A DNA stretch of 64,000 nucleotides from an uncultured Pseudodesulfovibrio sp. (GTDB taxonomy: Bacteria > Desulfobacterota > Desulfovibrionia > Desulfovibrionales > Desulfovibrionaceae): NCBI RefSeq assembly GCF_963675635.1, contig NZ_OY776488.1, forward strand, positions 599,740-663,739, written 5' to 3'. The notes below the pieces were generated by a model. That model saw only the letters and a list, made by a program, of their open reading frames with translations, was not told the origin of the DNA and ran no database searches. Of the stretch, positions 37,351 through 46,104 are shown piece after piece. The position numbers and the translations under genes are program-made. How positions within the stretch are numbered: position 1 is the first letter of the stretch; the number at the start of each line of letters is the position of its first letter.

Positions 37351-38523
37351 ATGTCGGCTTACCAAAATTTAGAACAAATGAAGGGTGATTTTTACACCCA
37401 GAAGTTCGAGGCCGGGAAGCAGGACGGAACCCTGATCATCAATATGGGTCCGCAGCATCCGTCTACGCACGGCGTGCTGAGGATCGTGATCGAGGTGGAC
37501 GGTGAGTACATCGTCCGTGCCGAACCCGTACTGGGTTACCTGCACCGCATGCATGAGAAAATGGGCGAGACCCAGACTTGGGGTGGATATATCCCCAATA
37601 TGGGCCGCGTCGACTATGGACACGCTATGGCCTGGAATTGGGCCTACGTGGGCGCAGTCGAAAAACTGATGGGCATTGAGGTGCCGGAAAGGGCGGAATA
37701 TCTGCGGGTCATCATGACCGAGTTCAACCGTCTGACCTCCCACTTGTTGTGGTGGGGTGCCTACATCCTCGACCTTGGCGCGTTTACTCCTATTATGTAC
37801 GCATTTGATGATCGTGAAATGATCTTGGACATCCTGCAGAGGCCGTCGGCTTCCAGGTTGACCTATTCCAATTTCCGCGTCGGTGGCGTGCAGATGGATT
37901 TCGACGACAAGTGTATCGAGTTGATGAAGGCGTTCATTCCGCATTTCAGGGAAAGGCTGCCTATGTACCATGATCTCGTCACTGAAAACCTTATCTTGCG
38001 CAGGCGTATTGAAGGCGTCGGTATAATCGATCAGGATATGTGCCGCCGTTATGGCTGTACCGGACCCGTTGTTCGTGGTGCGGGCGTCCCTTATGATTTG
38101 CGCAAAGACGAACCGTACTCTGTGTACGACCGTTTCGATTTCGATATCCCGACGCAGGATTCCGCCTGTTCGGCTGGACGTTATCATGTCCGTGTGGCCG
38201 AGATGGAACAATCCATGCGTATTATCGAGCAGGCACTTGAGCAACTGGACTCTGCTGAGGGCGGCCACATTATTCCGAAGGCCCCCAAACCGTCCATGAA
38301 GCCGCCGGCGGGCGAAGTATACTTCAATGTTGAAGGCGGGCGCGGAAAGATCGGCGTCTACGCTGTTTCCGATGGATCAAAGGTCCCGTACCGCGTCAAG
38401 TTGCGCGCGCCGGGTTTCTCAAACTTGAGCGCATTTGCCGAAGCCGCAACAGGAACGATCCTGGCCGACGCCGTCGCCATTTTGGGCAGCCTGGACCTGA
38501 TTATTCCGGAAATCGACAGGTAG
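37351..38523 (+). CDS. nuoD: NADH-quinone oxidoreductase subunit D
   Basis: 390 aa. MGPQHPSTHGVLRIVIEVDGE and AEPVLGYLHRMHEKMGE match the 49-kDa subunit; the quinone-site His and Tyr region (HPSTHG, Y of LGYLHR) is conserved, and GDIR-type and PAGE blocks follow. It forms the quinone chamber with NuoB and NuoH. 41 bases after nuoC. Confidence 0.97.
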   Translation: MSAYQNLEQMKGDFYTQKFEAGKQDGTLIINMGPQHPSTHGVLRIVIEVDGEYIVRAEPVLGYLHRMHEKMGETQTWGGYIPNMGRVDYGHAMAWNWAYVGAVEKLMGIEVPERAEYLRVIMTEFNRLTSHLLWWGAYILDLGAFTPIMYAFDDREMILDILQRPSASRLTYSNFRVGGVQMDFDDKCIELMKAFIPHFRERLPMYHDLVTENLILRRRIEGVGIIDQDMCRRYGCTGPVVRGAGVPYDLRKDEPYSVYDRFDFDIPTQDSACSAGRYHVRVAEMEQSMRIIEQALEQLDSAEGGHIIPKAPKPSMKPPAGEVYFNVEGGRGKIGVYAVSDGSKVPYRVKLRAPGFSNLSAFAEAATGTILADAVAILGSLDLIIPEIDR

Positions 38524-38532
38524 GGGGATTTA

Positions 38533-39507
38533 ATGAACGCATTCTTACAGAACCTGATACCTCTGGTCATCGCCATGGTTGGGGCCATGGTCTGGCTGGG
38601 TCTCAACGCCCTGGTGCTGGTCTATTGCGAACGGAAGTTCGCAGGCCACATCCAGCGCAGACCCGGTCCTTTTGAAGTCGGCCCTCATGGTGCTCTCCAG
38701 CCGCTTATAGACGGCGTAAAACTCATGGGTAAACAGCTCCTGACTCCGGATAACGCGGATTCGATCCTTTATTGGTTCGCTCCGATCCTGTCCATGATTC
38801 CGGTACTGTTGCTCTTCATGCCCATCCCGTATGGTCCTGTGCTGACCGGTATGGAAGTCAACCTTGGCTTGTTGCTCATTCTGGCTTTCTCCAGCTTTAA
38901 CGGGTTGGCAGTCATTCTGGCCGGTTGGGCATCCAACAATAAATGGGGCGTTCTCGGCGCGGCTCGTGCCGTATCGCAGACCGTGGCATACGAAATCCCG
39001 CTGCTTCTGACCGTTCTGGCCATTTCCTTTATGACCGGAACCCTGAGCTTGACCGAGATCACCTCATTGCAGGCTGGTCACATCGGTCATTGGCTTATAT
39101 GGAAACAGCCGTTGGCATTCGTTATATTCCTCATTGCGATGTTTGGTGAGACCAACCGTGCTCCGTTTGACCTGGCCGAGGCCGAGTCCGAACTGACTGC
39201 CGGGTTCCACACGGAGTATTCCTCCATGGGATTCGGTCTCTTCTTCATGGCTGAGTATGGATACATGGTTGTCATGTGCTCCGTTTGCTCCGTCCTTTTC
39301 CTTGGCGGATTCCATGGGCCTTTCCCCGGCATCGAAGGATGGTGGTGGATGCTCATCAAGACGTATGCTTTGCTGTTCGTCATGATCTGGGCTCGTTGGA
39401 CTTTCCCCCGCGTTCGGTTTGACCAGCTGCTGAACATCAACTGGAAATGGTTGTTGCCGTTGGCTACATTCAACCTGTTGGCCACCGCGCTGATCATCAA
39501 GTTGTAG
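38533..39507 (+). CDS. nuoH: NADH-quinone oxidoreductase subunit H
   Basis: 324 aa, about eight membrane segments. IQRRPGPFEVGPHGALQPLIDGVKL and the quinone-entrance loop GETNRAPFDLAEAESELTAGFHTEYSSM are intact, so the proton-input channel should work. The gene follows nuoD by 9 bases. Confidence 0.97.
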   Translation: MNAFLQNLIPLVIAMVGAMVWLGLNALVLVYCERKFAGHIQRRPGPFEVGPHGALQPLIDGVKLMGKQLLTPDNADSILYWFAPILSMIPVLLLFMPIPYGPVLTGMEVNLGLLLILAFSSFNGLAVILAGWASNNKWGVLGAARAVSQTVAYEIPLLLTVLAISFMTGTLSLTEITSLQAGHIGHWLIWKQPLAFVIFLIAMFGETNRAPFDLAEAESELTAGFHTEYSSMGFGLFFMAEYGYMVVMCSVCSVLFLGGFHGPFPGIEGWWWMLIKTYALLFVMIWARWTFPRVRFDQLLNINWKWLLPLATFNLLATALIIKL

Positions 39508-39517
39508 GGGTGTAGAT

Positions 39518-40105
39518 ATGGGAAAATTCAGAGAAAATATCATACAGCCGATTCTCGACTGCTGGAGTCTGATCGTTGGACTGAAAATCACGGGTAAGTA
39601 TTTTTGCAAACCCCTGATTACTGTTCACTATCCCCGGCAGGTTATCGACGACGAGAATCTGCAAACATACGGTGGGCATGTCGAGTTGATCGGTAAGCCC
39701 AAGGACCCGGCTATGCCCAAATGCATTTCCTGCATGATGTGCGTGACCAACTGCCCGAGCAGGTGCCTGAAAGTTGTCAAACAGAAGGCTCCCAAGCTGA
39801 CTCCAGAGCAGGAAGCAGCCTCAACAGCTGCCGAAAAAGCGGGAGAGAAGGTTGTCAAACCAAAGGCTCCCAAGAATCCGTTGAAATTCACTTATGACTA
39901 TACGCTGTGTTCGCTGTGCGGCACATGTATTGATAACTGTCCGGCCAAGTCGTTGAAGTTCTCTAATAATATGTATTGGGTGGCGACTTCACGGAAAGAG
40001 ATGAACATTGATCTTCTCGCCAGGCTCAAGGAGAAGGCCACGGAATTGTCCGTTCCGGCTCCCAAGACCGAGACCAAGCAGGTCGCGGCAGAGAAGGAGG
40101 CGTAA
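39518..40105 (+). CDS. nuoI: NADH-quinone oxidoreductase subunit I
   Basis: 195 aa, 8Fe-8S ferredoxin-type subunit. Two cluster motifs: CISCMMCVTNCP and CSLCGTCIDNCP. The segment between them is unusually long and rich in Lys, Ala, Glu and Pro (about residues 85-125), where most NuoI have a short linker. In a NuoEFG-less complex this subunit is the probable entry point for electrons from ferredoxin or a cytoplasmic partner. Confidence 0.95.
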   Translation: MGKFRENIIQPILDCWSLIVGLKITGKYFCKPLITVHYPRQVIDDENLQTYGGHVELIGKPKDPAMPKCISCMMCVTNCPSRCLKVVKQKAPKLTPEQEAASTAAEKAGEKVVKPKAPKNPLKFTYDYTLCSLCGTCIDNCPAKSLKFSNNMYWVATSRKEMNIDLLARLKEKATELSVPAPKTETKQVAAEKEA

Positions 40106-40106
40106 T

Positions 40107-40616
40107 ATGGAAGTCATGGCGAAAGTGGCATTTTGCGTTTACACGCTCATCATTTTGGGCGGGTCTGTTGTCGCCGTCACAAGCAGTAGTTTGGTTCGTG
40201 CCCTGATCGGGTTGATTGTCACCCTGATTGGTGTGGCCGGAATGTACCTGCTGTTGGCGACGCCTTTCATGGCCTTCATGCAACTCCTTATCTATGTCGG
40301 TGCTGTCAGTGTCCTGATCTTCTTCGCAGTCATGTTGACTCGAGCGGAGAAGGGCGGTGACGAAAGTGGATATGTTTCAATGAAGACGTATGTCTACGGA
40401 TTGGCGGCGACCATGGCCCCTGCAGCCATTTTGGGCTGGTTGGTTATGACCAGGCCTGTCGATTCCGTGGCTATTCCTGTTGAGGTAACCATTAAGGAAC
40501 TCGGGCAGGGATTGCTCGGCTCCTACTTCCTGCCTTTTGAGTTGATCTCGGTCATCCTCATGGTGGCAATGGCCGGAGCTGTGCTCCTGACATGGGAAAA
40601 AAGGGGGAAGAAATAA
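40107..40616 (+). CDS. nuoJ: NADH-quinone oxidoreductase subunit J
   Basis: 169 aa from ATG 40107, with AAGGAGG at 40094-40100; the earlier open frame overlaps nuoI and is not used. About five membrane segments, with TPFMAFMQLLIYVGAVSVLIFFAVML, the family core containing the pi-bulge region. It ends against nuoK. Confidence 0.95.
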   Translation: MEVMAKVAFCVYTLIILGGSVVAVTSSSLVRALIGLIVTLIGVAGMYLLLATPFMAFMQLLIYVGAVSVLIFFAVMLTRAEKGGDESGYVSMKTYVYGLAATMAPAAILGWLVMTRPVDSVAIPVEVTIKELGQGLLGSYFLPFELISVILMVAMAGAVLLTWEKRGKK

Positions 40617-40925
40617 ATGAGTGCTCTGACCCTTTATCAAATTGTCGCATTGATGCTTCTGTGTGCTGGCCTTTTTGGTCTGACACAGCGCAGGAGTCTC
40701 GTTGGAATGCTGATCTCGGTGGAACTCATGCTCAACGGTGCTGGTCTGTCCATGGTGGCGGCTGCACAGTTGACAGAATTCAGTGCCGTTCTCGGACAAC
40801 TCGGTACCCTGTTTGTCATGGGGCTTGCCGCAGCCGAGGCTACACTTGTCCTTGCAATCCTCGTGGTTGTTGCAAGGCGATTTAAATCCGCCAGAACCAG
40901 TGACATCACTACATTGAAGGAATAG
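40617..40925 (+). CDS. nuoK: NADH-quinone oxidoreductase subunit K
   Basis: 102 aa, three membrane segments. GMLISVELMLNGAGLSMV carries the conserved TM2 Glu, and GLAAAEATLVLAILVVV the TM3 Glu, both needed for proton transfer. Starts directly after the nuoJ stop codon. Confidence 0.96.
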   Translation: MSALTLYQIVALMLLCAGLFGLTQRRSLVGMLISVELMLNGAGLSMVAAAQLTEFSAVLGQLGTLFVMGLAAAEATLVLAILVVVARRFKSARTSDITTLKE

Positions 40926-40927
40926 CT

Positions 40928-42475
40928 ATGATGGAAGGCGTAACTACATATAGTCAAATTCTTCTGCCGGTGGTGATCACTCTCCTTGTGCCGCTTTTTA
41001 TCTACCTTGGAAGAGGGGATGAGAACAGGCGCGAGGCCATGAGCTTCATCGGCGCGTTTTTGACATTCGGATCGGTGCTTTGGATGGCGCCGAAAGTTCT
41101 GGGCGGCGAGGTGTTGTACTATCAGGTCACCACCATTATGCCCGGAATTACAATAGCATTTGCGGCCGATGGTCTGAGCATGGTCTTCGCTCTGATCGCG
41201 CCGTTTCTCTGGTTCTTCGTAACCAGCTACAACATCGGTTATATGCGGGGACTGAACGAGCATGCACAGACCAGATATTACATCTGTTTCGCGGTGGCCA
41301 TTTTTGGTGCCGTCGGTGTAGCTCTGTCTGCCAACGTGTTTACGCTGTATCTCTTCTACGAAGTGATCACCGTATTCACCTACCCGCTTGTTTATCACCA
41401 TGAGGATGAAGATGCCAAGATTGGTGCCCGCAAGTACATTGTTTACTTGATGGGTACATCCAAGCTCTTCCTTCTGCCCGCTATGGTGCTAACGTACGTT
41501 CTGGTCGGCAATCTTGATTTCCACCTGATGGACATCCAGAACGGTATGTTCTCGGCGGATGTCATCGCCGAGCATCCCAGACTGGTGGCTCTCACCTACT
41601 GGCTGTTCATCTTCGGCATCGGCAAGGCAGCTCTCATGCCGTTCCACAACTGGCTCCCGTCCGCAATGGTCGCACCGACTCCGGTTTCGGCCTTGCTGCA
41701 CGCAGTGGCCGTTGTTAAGGCCGGTGTCTTCTGTGTCTGCCGTATCGTGCTCTCGGTTTTCGGGACCAAGACCGCAGCCATGCTGACCATGAGCCAGGTT
41801 TATGTGGGGGCACCCGGCACGTGGCTAGGTGATCTGAGCATCGGATTGGGAACGGCCTATATCGCGGCCTTTACCCTGACGGTTGCTTCATTCATCGCTT
41901 TGACCAAGGACGATATCAAGGCACGACTGGCTTACTCAACGGTAGCCCAGCTCTCCTACGTCGTCGTTGGTGTTACCATGCTGGTGGATTCGGGGGTACA
42001 GGGTGGTGTCATGCACATTGCTCACCATGCCTTCTCCAAGATCACACTCTTTATGGCTGCGGGTGCCATTTATGTCGCCTGCCACCTGAAGAAAATCAGC
42101 CTCATGGATGGTCTGGGACGCAGGATGCCGCTCACCTTCGGTGCTTTCGGTATCGCCTCTCTGTCAATGATCGGTATGCCGCCTGTTTGCGGCTTTGTCT
42201 CCAAATGGTACCTGATCAACGGTACGCTCGATGCACACCAGTGGCCGCTACTTGTCGCACTGCTTCTCAGTACGGCACTCAACGCCGGTTACTTCGTGCC
42301 CATCCTCTACCGTGCTTTCTTCAAGGCCCCCAAGCCGGAGGCCAATATCGGGCAGTACAACGAGCCGTCCATGACCATGGTTGTGCCGTTGATGATCACG
42401 GCATTCATCTCGGTGTTCTTGGGTCTGTATCCGCAGACATTCCTGAACTTCGTCAACGTTCTCGGCAAGTTCTAG
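40928..42475 (+). CDS. Antiporter-like proton-translocating subunit (MrpD/NuoM type)
   Basis: 515 aa, about 14 membrane segments. Closest to the MrpD/HyfB-like group: TM5 Glu in LYLFYEVITVF, TM7 Lys in GIGKAALMPFHNWLPSAM, HAVAVVKAGVF, and a TM12-region Lys. It has no long lateral helix. Stands where nuoL is expected in an operon that also encodes a second, longer antiporter-like subunit, so it is a complex I pump module. Starts at ATG 40928 or 40931. Confidence 0.92.
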   Translation: MMEGVTTYSQILLPVVITLLVPLFIYLGRGDENRREAMSFIGAFLTFGSVLWMAPKVLGGEVLYYQVTTIMPGITIAFAADGLSMVFALIAPFLWFFVTSYNIGYMRGLNEHAQTRYYICFAVAIFGAVGVALSANVFTLYLFYEVITVFTYPLVYHHEDEDAKIGARKYIVYLMGTSKLFLLPAMVLTYVLVGNLDFHLMDIQNGMFSADVIAEHPRLVALTYWLFIFGIGKAALMPFHNWLPSAMVAPTPVSALLHAVAVVKAGVFCVCRIVLSVFGTKTAAMLTMSQVYVGAPGTWLGDLSIGLGTAYIAAFTLTVASFIALTKDDIKARLAYSTVAQLSYVVVGVTMLVDSGVQGGVMHIAHHAFSKITLFMAAGAIYVACHLKKISLMDGLGRRMPLTFGAFGIASLSMIGMPPVCGFVSKWYLINGTLDAHQWPLLVALLLSTALNAGYFVPILYRAFFKAPKPEANIGQYNEPSMTMVVPLMITAFISVFLGLYPQTFLNFVNVLGKF

Positions 42476-42485
42476 GGGGAATGAT

Positions 42486-42746
42486 ATGAGTCAAAAAGGT
42501 TTGGGCGGATTACTCGCCAAATGGAGAGACAATTGGAAAGCGTGGAGAATCATATTCTTTGTAACGCTGGGAGTGCTGTTGGTACTCAACGTTCCATTTG
42601 TCACACATCACCCGCACTTCGGTCTTGATAAGTATCCCGGGTTCTTTGCCGGATTCGGCCTTATCATCGGGCTGGCCATGGTCATCATCATGAAGAAGGT
42701 GATCCAGCCGTTCATCGCCAGGAAGGAGGATTATTATGGAGACTAG
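42486..42746 (+). CDS. Small two-segment membrane protein of the complex I operon
   Basis: 86 aa. Membrane segments about 21-38 (WRIIFFVTLGVLLVLNVPFV) and 51-67 (FFAGFGLIIGLAMVIIM), with a charged N-terminus and a short tail. Lies between the two antiporter-like subunits and overlaps the second by 11 bases. Not a known Nuo subunit I can name; a small accessory subunit of this complex I type is the simplest reading. Confidence 0.85.
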   Translation: MSQKGLGGLLAKWRDNWKAWRIIFFVTLGVLLVLNVPFVTHHPHFGLDKYPGFFAGFGLIIGLAMVIIMKKVIQPFIARKEDYYGD

Positions 42747-44532
42747 CATGTTCATCCATCCCTCCATGGCCTTCCTCGCATTGGCCCTCGTCGTGCCCTT
42801 TGTTCCTAGATCCCTTTGGATGAACAAGGCGTTTCGCGGTGCATTGGCATTACTTGCACCACTTATTGCGCTCTATTCCATCTTTACGGTGGTACCGGGC
42901 TCGTATGGCGCTTTGGAATATCTTGATCAATCCCTGTTGTTGGGGCGTGTGGATAAATTGTCCATCGTCTTCGGTCAGGTCTTCGCAGTTATCGCGTTCA
43001 TCGGCGCCATCTACGGCATGCACGTCGAGGACAGAGGCCATTATGTCTGCGGTTCGCTGTATGTGGCAGGCGGCTTCGGCTGTGTGTTCGCAGGCGACCT
43101 GTTGACGGTCTTCCTGTTCTGGGAACTTATGTCAATCGGTTCCACGTTCCTGATCTGGCAGGCCCGGACAGAAGAGTCCGTCGGAGCTGGTTTCAGGTAC
43201 TTCGTGTACCATACCGTTGGCGGTCTGTTCCTGCTCGGTGGTTTGTTGCTCAAATACAAGGCTACAGGAAGCTTCGCTTTCAATGCAGTTGATCCCGCCG
43301 GGGCTCATCTGTACGACTGGCTGATTCTTCTTGGCTTCTGCGTCAACGCTGCCGTTGTGCCTCTGCACGCATGGCTGCCGGACGCATACCCCCGTGCATC
43401 TGTCGCGGGTGCGGTGTATATGTGCGCTTTCACTACCAAGACGGCAGTCTACGTGCTGGCTCGGGGCTATGCAGGATGGGAAGTCCTCGCTATAGCCGGT
43501 ACCTGCATGGCTGTCTTCGGCGTCCTGTACGCGTGTATCGAAAACAATGCTCGAAGGATTCTGTCCTACCACATTGTATCCCAGGTCGGTTACATGGTGG
43601 CGGGTATCGGCATCGGCACAGCCATGACGCTTAACGGCGCAGTGGCTCATGCGTATGCCCATATCCTTTATAAGGGGCTCCTGTTCATGGGCACCGGCGC
43701 TATACTATATTCGGTCGGTACTGCTAAACTGGATAAACTGGGTGGACTTGCCTACAAGCTCCCCTGGGTCATGGTTCTTTACATGATCGCGGCCCTGTCC
43801 ATCTCCGGCATGCCTCTCTTCAACGGCTTTATTTCGAAAACCATGACTATCGCGGGTGCGGCTGAAGCCCATCGTACGATCCTGGCGCTCGGAATGGAAA
43901 TTGCCGCAGTGGGTACGTTCATCTCCGTCGGTATCAAGCTCCCGTACTTCGCGTTCTGGGGCGGTAAAAGAGAATATGTCGGCGAGGTCAAACCTTTGCC
44001 TGTCAACATGTACGTTGGCATGGCTATCTGCGGTCTGCTCTGCATCGCTCAAGGTGTCTATCCTCACATGCTGTATCAGTATCTGCCTTTCCCGGTGGAA
44101 CATGTATTTGAGCCCTGGCATCTCGATAAGGTCATCAACTCCGGTCTGTTGCTCGGTTTCTCCGGCCTGGCCTTCTATCTGACCCGTGAGATCATTACGC
44201 CGCACGCGAAGCTCAATCTGGACTTCGATATCTTCTATCGTCTCATCGGCACCACACTCATGCGTGCCGTATGCTGGCCGATTTCGAAGGTCGATGACGT
44301 TTGGACCGAGGTTTATAACACCATTGGTCTACGCTCGCTTATCGGTATGGGGAATGGCACTTCTTGGTTTGACAAGAAGGGCATTGACACGGTGGTGGAC
44401 GGCAGCGCCTACACTGTCAGGAACATCGGCAGGGCAGGGGCGAAGGTCCAGACTGCCAACTTGCAGGATTACCTGGCACTGGCAGCCGTTCTCGGCTTGG
44501 GCATTTTCGCCCTGGTTTGGTACTTCGGCTAA
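42736..44532 (+). CDS. NuoL-like antiporter-type subunit with C-terminal lateral helix
   Basis: 598 aa. The body (about 14 membrane segments) is MrpD-like: TM5 Glu in VFLFWELMSIGS, YHIVSQVGYMVAG, and HAYAHILYKGLLFM. The C-terminal 100 residues end in DTVVDGSAYTVRNIG and VQTANLQDYLALAAV, matching the piston/lateral-helix tail of NuoL. The TM7 Lys of NuoL/M/N is Asn here (GFCVNAAVVPLHAWLPDAYP), while a Lys occurs in the next segment (FTTKTAVYV). It is the operon's NuoL counterpart. Confidence 0.9.
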   Translation: METSMFIHPSMAFLALALVVPFVPRSLWMNKAFRGALALLAPLIALYSIFTVVPGSYGALEYLDQSLLLGRVDKLSIVFGQVFAVIAFIGAIYGMHVEDRGHYVCGSLYVAGGFGCVFAGDLLTVFLFWELMSIGSTFLIWQARTEESVGAGFRYFVYHTVGGLFLLGGLLLKYKATGSFAFNAVDPAGAHLYDWLILLGFCVNAAVVPLHAWLPDAYPRASVAGAVYMCAFTTKTAVYVLARGYAGWEVLAIAGTCMAVFGVLYACIENNARRILSYHIVSQVGYMVAGIGIGTAMTLNGAVAHAYAHILYKGLLFMGTGAILYSVGTAKLDKLGGLAYKLPWVMVLYMIAALSISGMPLFNGFISKTMTIAGAAEAHRTILALGMEIAAVGTFISVGIKLPYFAFWGGKREYVGEVKPLPVNMYVGMAICGLLCIAQGVYPHMLYQYLPFPVEHVFEPWHLDKVINSGLLLGFSGLAFYLTREIITPHAKLNLDFDIFYRLIGTTLMRAVCWPISKVDDVWTEVYNTIGLRSLIGMGNGTSWFDKKGIDTVVDGSAYTVRNIGRAGAKVQTANLQDYLALAAVLGLGIFALVWYFG

Positions 44533-44558
44533 GCCGGACAATCTAAGGAGAGCTAGTT

Positions 44559-46091
44559 TTGGACTTCGGATATCCGGTTCTTACGATACTGATTGCATTC
44601 CCGCTGGTCGCGGCATGCGGACTCTTCTTCCTGCGGTCTCCGCAGGTGGTACGCTACTATACTATGGCGGCGTCCATCATAGAGTGTTTGCTGGCCATAC
44701 CACTGACCGGCTTTTCAATGAACGCTGAATTCCAGTTTGTCGAGAAAATCGACTGGGTCCACAAATGGGGACTTCAGTACTATCTCGGCATAGATGGGAT
44801 CAGCATACTCATGGTCCTGTTGACCATTGCGGTCCTGCCGCTGTGCGTCATGTGTTCCTGGACCTACATCGGCAAAAGGGAGAAGGAATTCCACTTCTGT
44901 TTGCTGTTCATGACCTCTGCGGTCCTCGGCGTCTTCTGCGCTTTGGATCTGGTTCTGTTCTATGTGTTCTGGGAAGCCATGCTCATCCCCATGTATCTGC
45001 TTATTGCGGTATGGGGCGGTGATGAACGCAGGTATGCTTCGCTCAAGTTCTTCCTGTATACGCTGGCCGGCTCGACTTTGCTTCTGGCTGCCATCGTTGC
45101 CTTCAGAGTCACGGGTGGGACCTTCTCCATTCCGGAACTCATGGATATGAACTTCAGCTTCCGCTTCCAGTTCTGGGCCTTCCTGGCAATGGCTCTGGCC
45201 TTCGCCATCAAGGTTCCCATGTTCCCGTTCCACACATGGCTGCCTGCAGCGCACGTTCAAGCACCTTCAGCCGGTTCCGTCATACTGGCGGCTGTTTTGC
45301 TGAAGATGGGAACCTATGGTTTCCTGCGCTTCTGCCTGCCGCTTACTCCGGCTGCCAGCGAATACTTCGCTCCTATGATGATCGCGATTTCCATCGTGTC
45401 CATTCTGTACGGCGGAGCCATCGCGCTCGGACAAACAGATATTAAGAAACTTGTTGCCTACTCTTCGGTAGGTCATATGGGATTCGTTACTCTGGGCATC
45501 TTCCTGTTTAATCAGCAGGGTGTGCAGGGTGCGCTTTTCCAAATGTTGAATCACGGCATCGTCACAGGTGCACTCTTTATGATGATAGGTGCCGTTTATG
45601 AACGCAGTCACAGCCGTGACATTAAGGATAACCTTGGACTTGGCAAATATTTGCCTGCCTTCATGTTCTTCTGGGGATTCATGGCGCTGGCGTCATTCGG
45701 TTTCCCCGGAACAAACGGATTTGTCGGTGAAATGCTCGTACTCTCCGGTGCGTTCAGATCGTCTATCATTATCGGTTTCCTGTGCATTCCCGGTGCATTG
45801 CTGGCCGCTGCCTACATGTTCCGTGTGACGCTGAAAATGGCGTGGGGCAAGCCCAGCTCTGCCAAGACTTGGCGCGACCTCAACGCCCGTGAATGGATCA
45901 TGTTGACTATTCCGGCTGTTTTCGTGCTCTGGATCGGGCTGGCTCCTGCACCCTTCTACAAGATCATCAATCCTTCAATTGACAAGTTGCTGGGAGACTT
46001 CGACAAGCGAAAAGTCGTTTCCATCGAAGCCGAGCAACCGTTGCAAACAGCTGCCGCAGACGTGCTGAACGTCCTTGCGGGCAAGAAATAG
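44559..46091 (+). CDS. nuoM: NADH-quinone oxidoreductase subunit M
   Basis: 510 aa, about 14 membrane segments. TM5 Glu (YVFWEAMLIPMYLL) and TM7 Lys (FAIKVPMFPFHTWLPAAH) are kept, and NHGIVTGALFMMIGAVYER is typical for NuoM. The start is TTG 44559, since AAGGAG at 44545-44550 is eight bases upstream and no ATG is placed as well. Proton-pumping subunit. Confidence 0.96.
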   Translation: MDFGYPVLTILIAFPLVAACGLFFLRSPQVVRYYTMAASIIECLLAIPLTGFSMNAEFQFVEKIDWVHKWGLQYYLGIDGISILMVLLTIAVLPLCVMCSWTYIGKREKEFHFCLLFMTSAVLGVFCALDLVLFYVFWEAMLIPMYLLIAVWGGDERRYASLKFFLYTLAGSTLLLAAIVAFRVTGGTFSIPELMDMNFSFRFQFWAFLAMALAFAIKVPMFPFHTWLPAAHVQAPSAGSVILAAVLLKMGTYGFLRFCLPLTPAASEYFAPMMIAISIVSILYGGAIALGQTDIKKLVAYSSVGHMGFVTLGIFLFNQQGVQGALFQMLNHGIVTGALFMMIGAVYERSHSRDIKDNLGLGKYLPAFMFFWGFMALASFGFPGTNGFVGEMLVLSGAFRSSIIIGFLCIPGALLAAAYMFRVTLKMAWGKPSSAKTWRDLNAREWIMLTIPAVFVLWIGLAPAPFYKIINPSIDKLLGDFDKRKVVSIEAEQPLQTAAADVLNVLAGKK

Positions 46092-46104
46092 GGGGGATTG
46101 AGAC

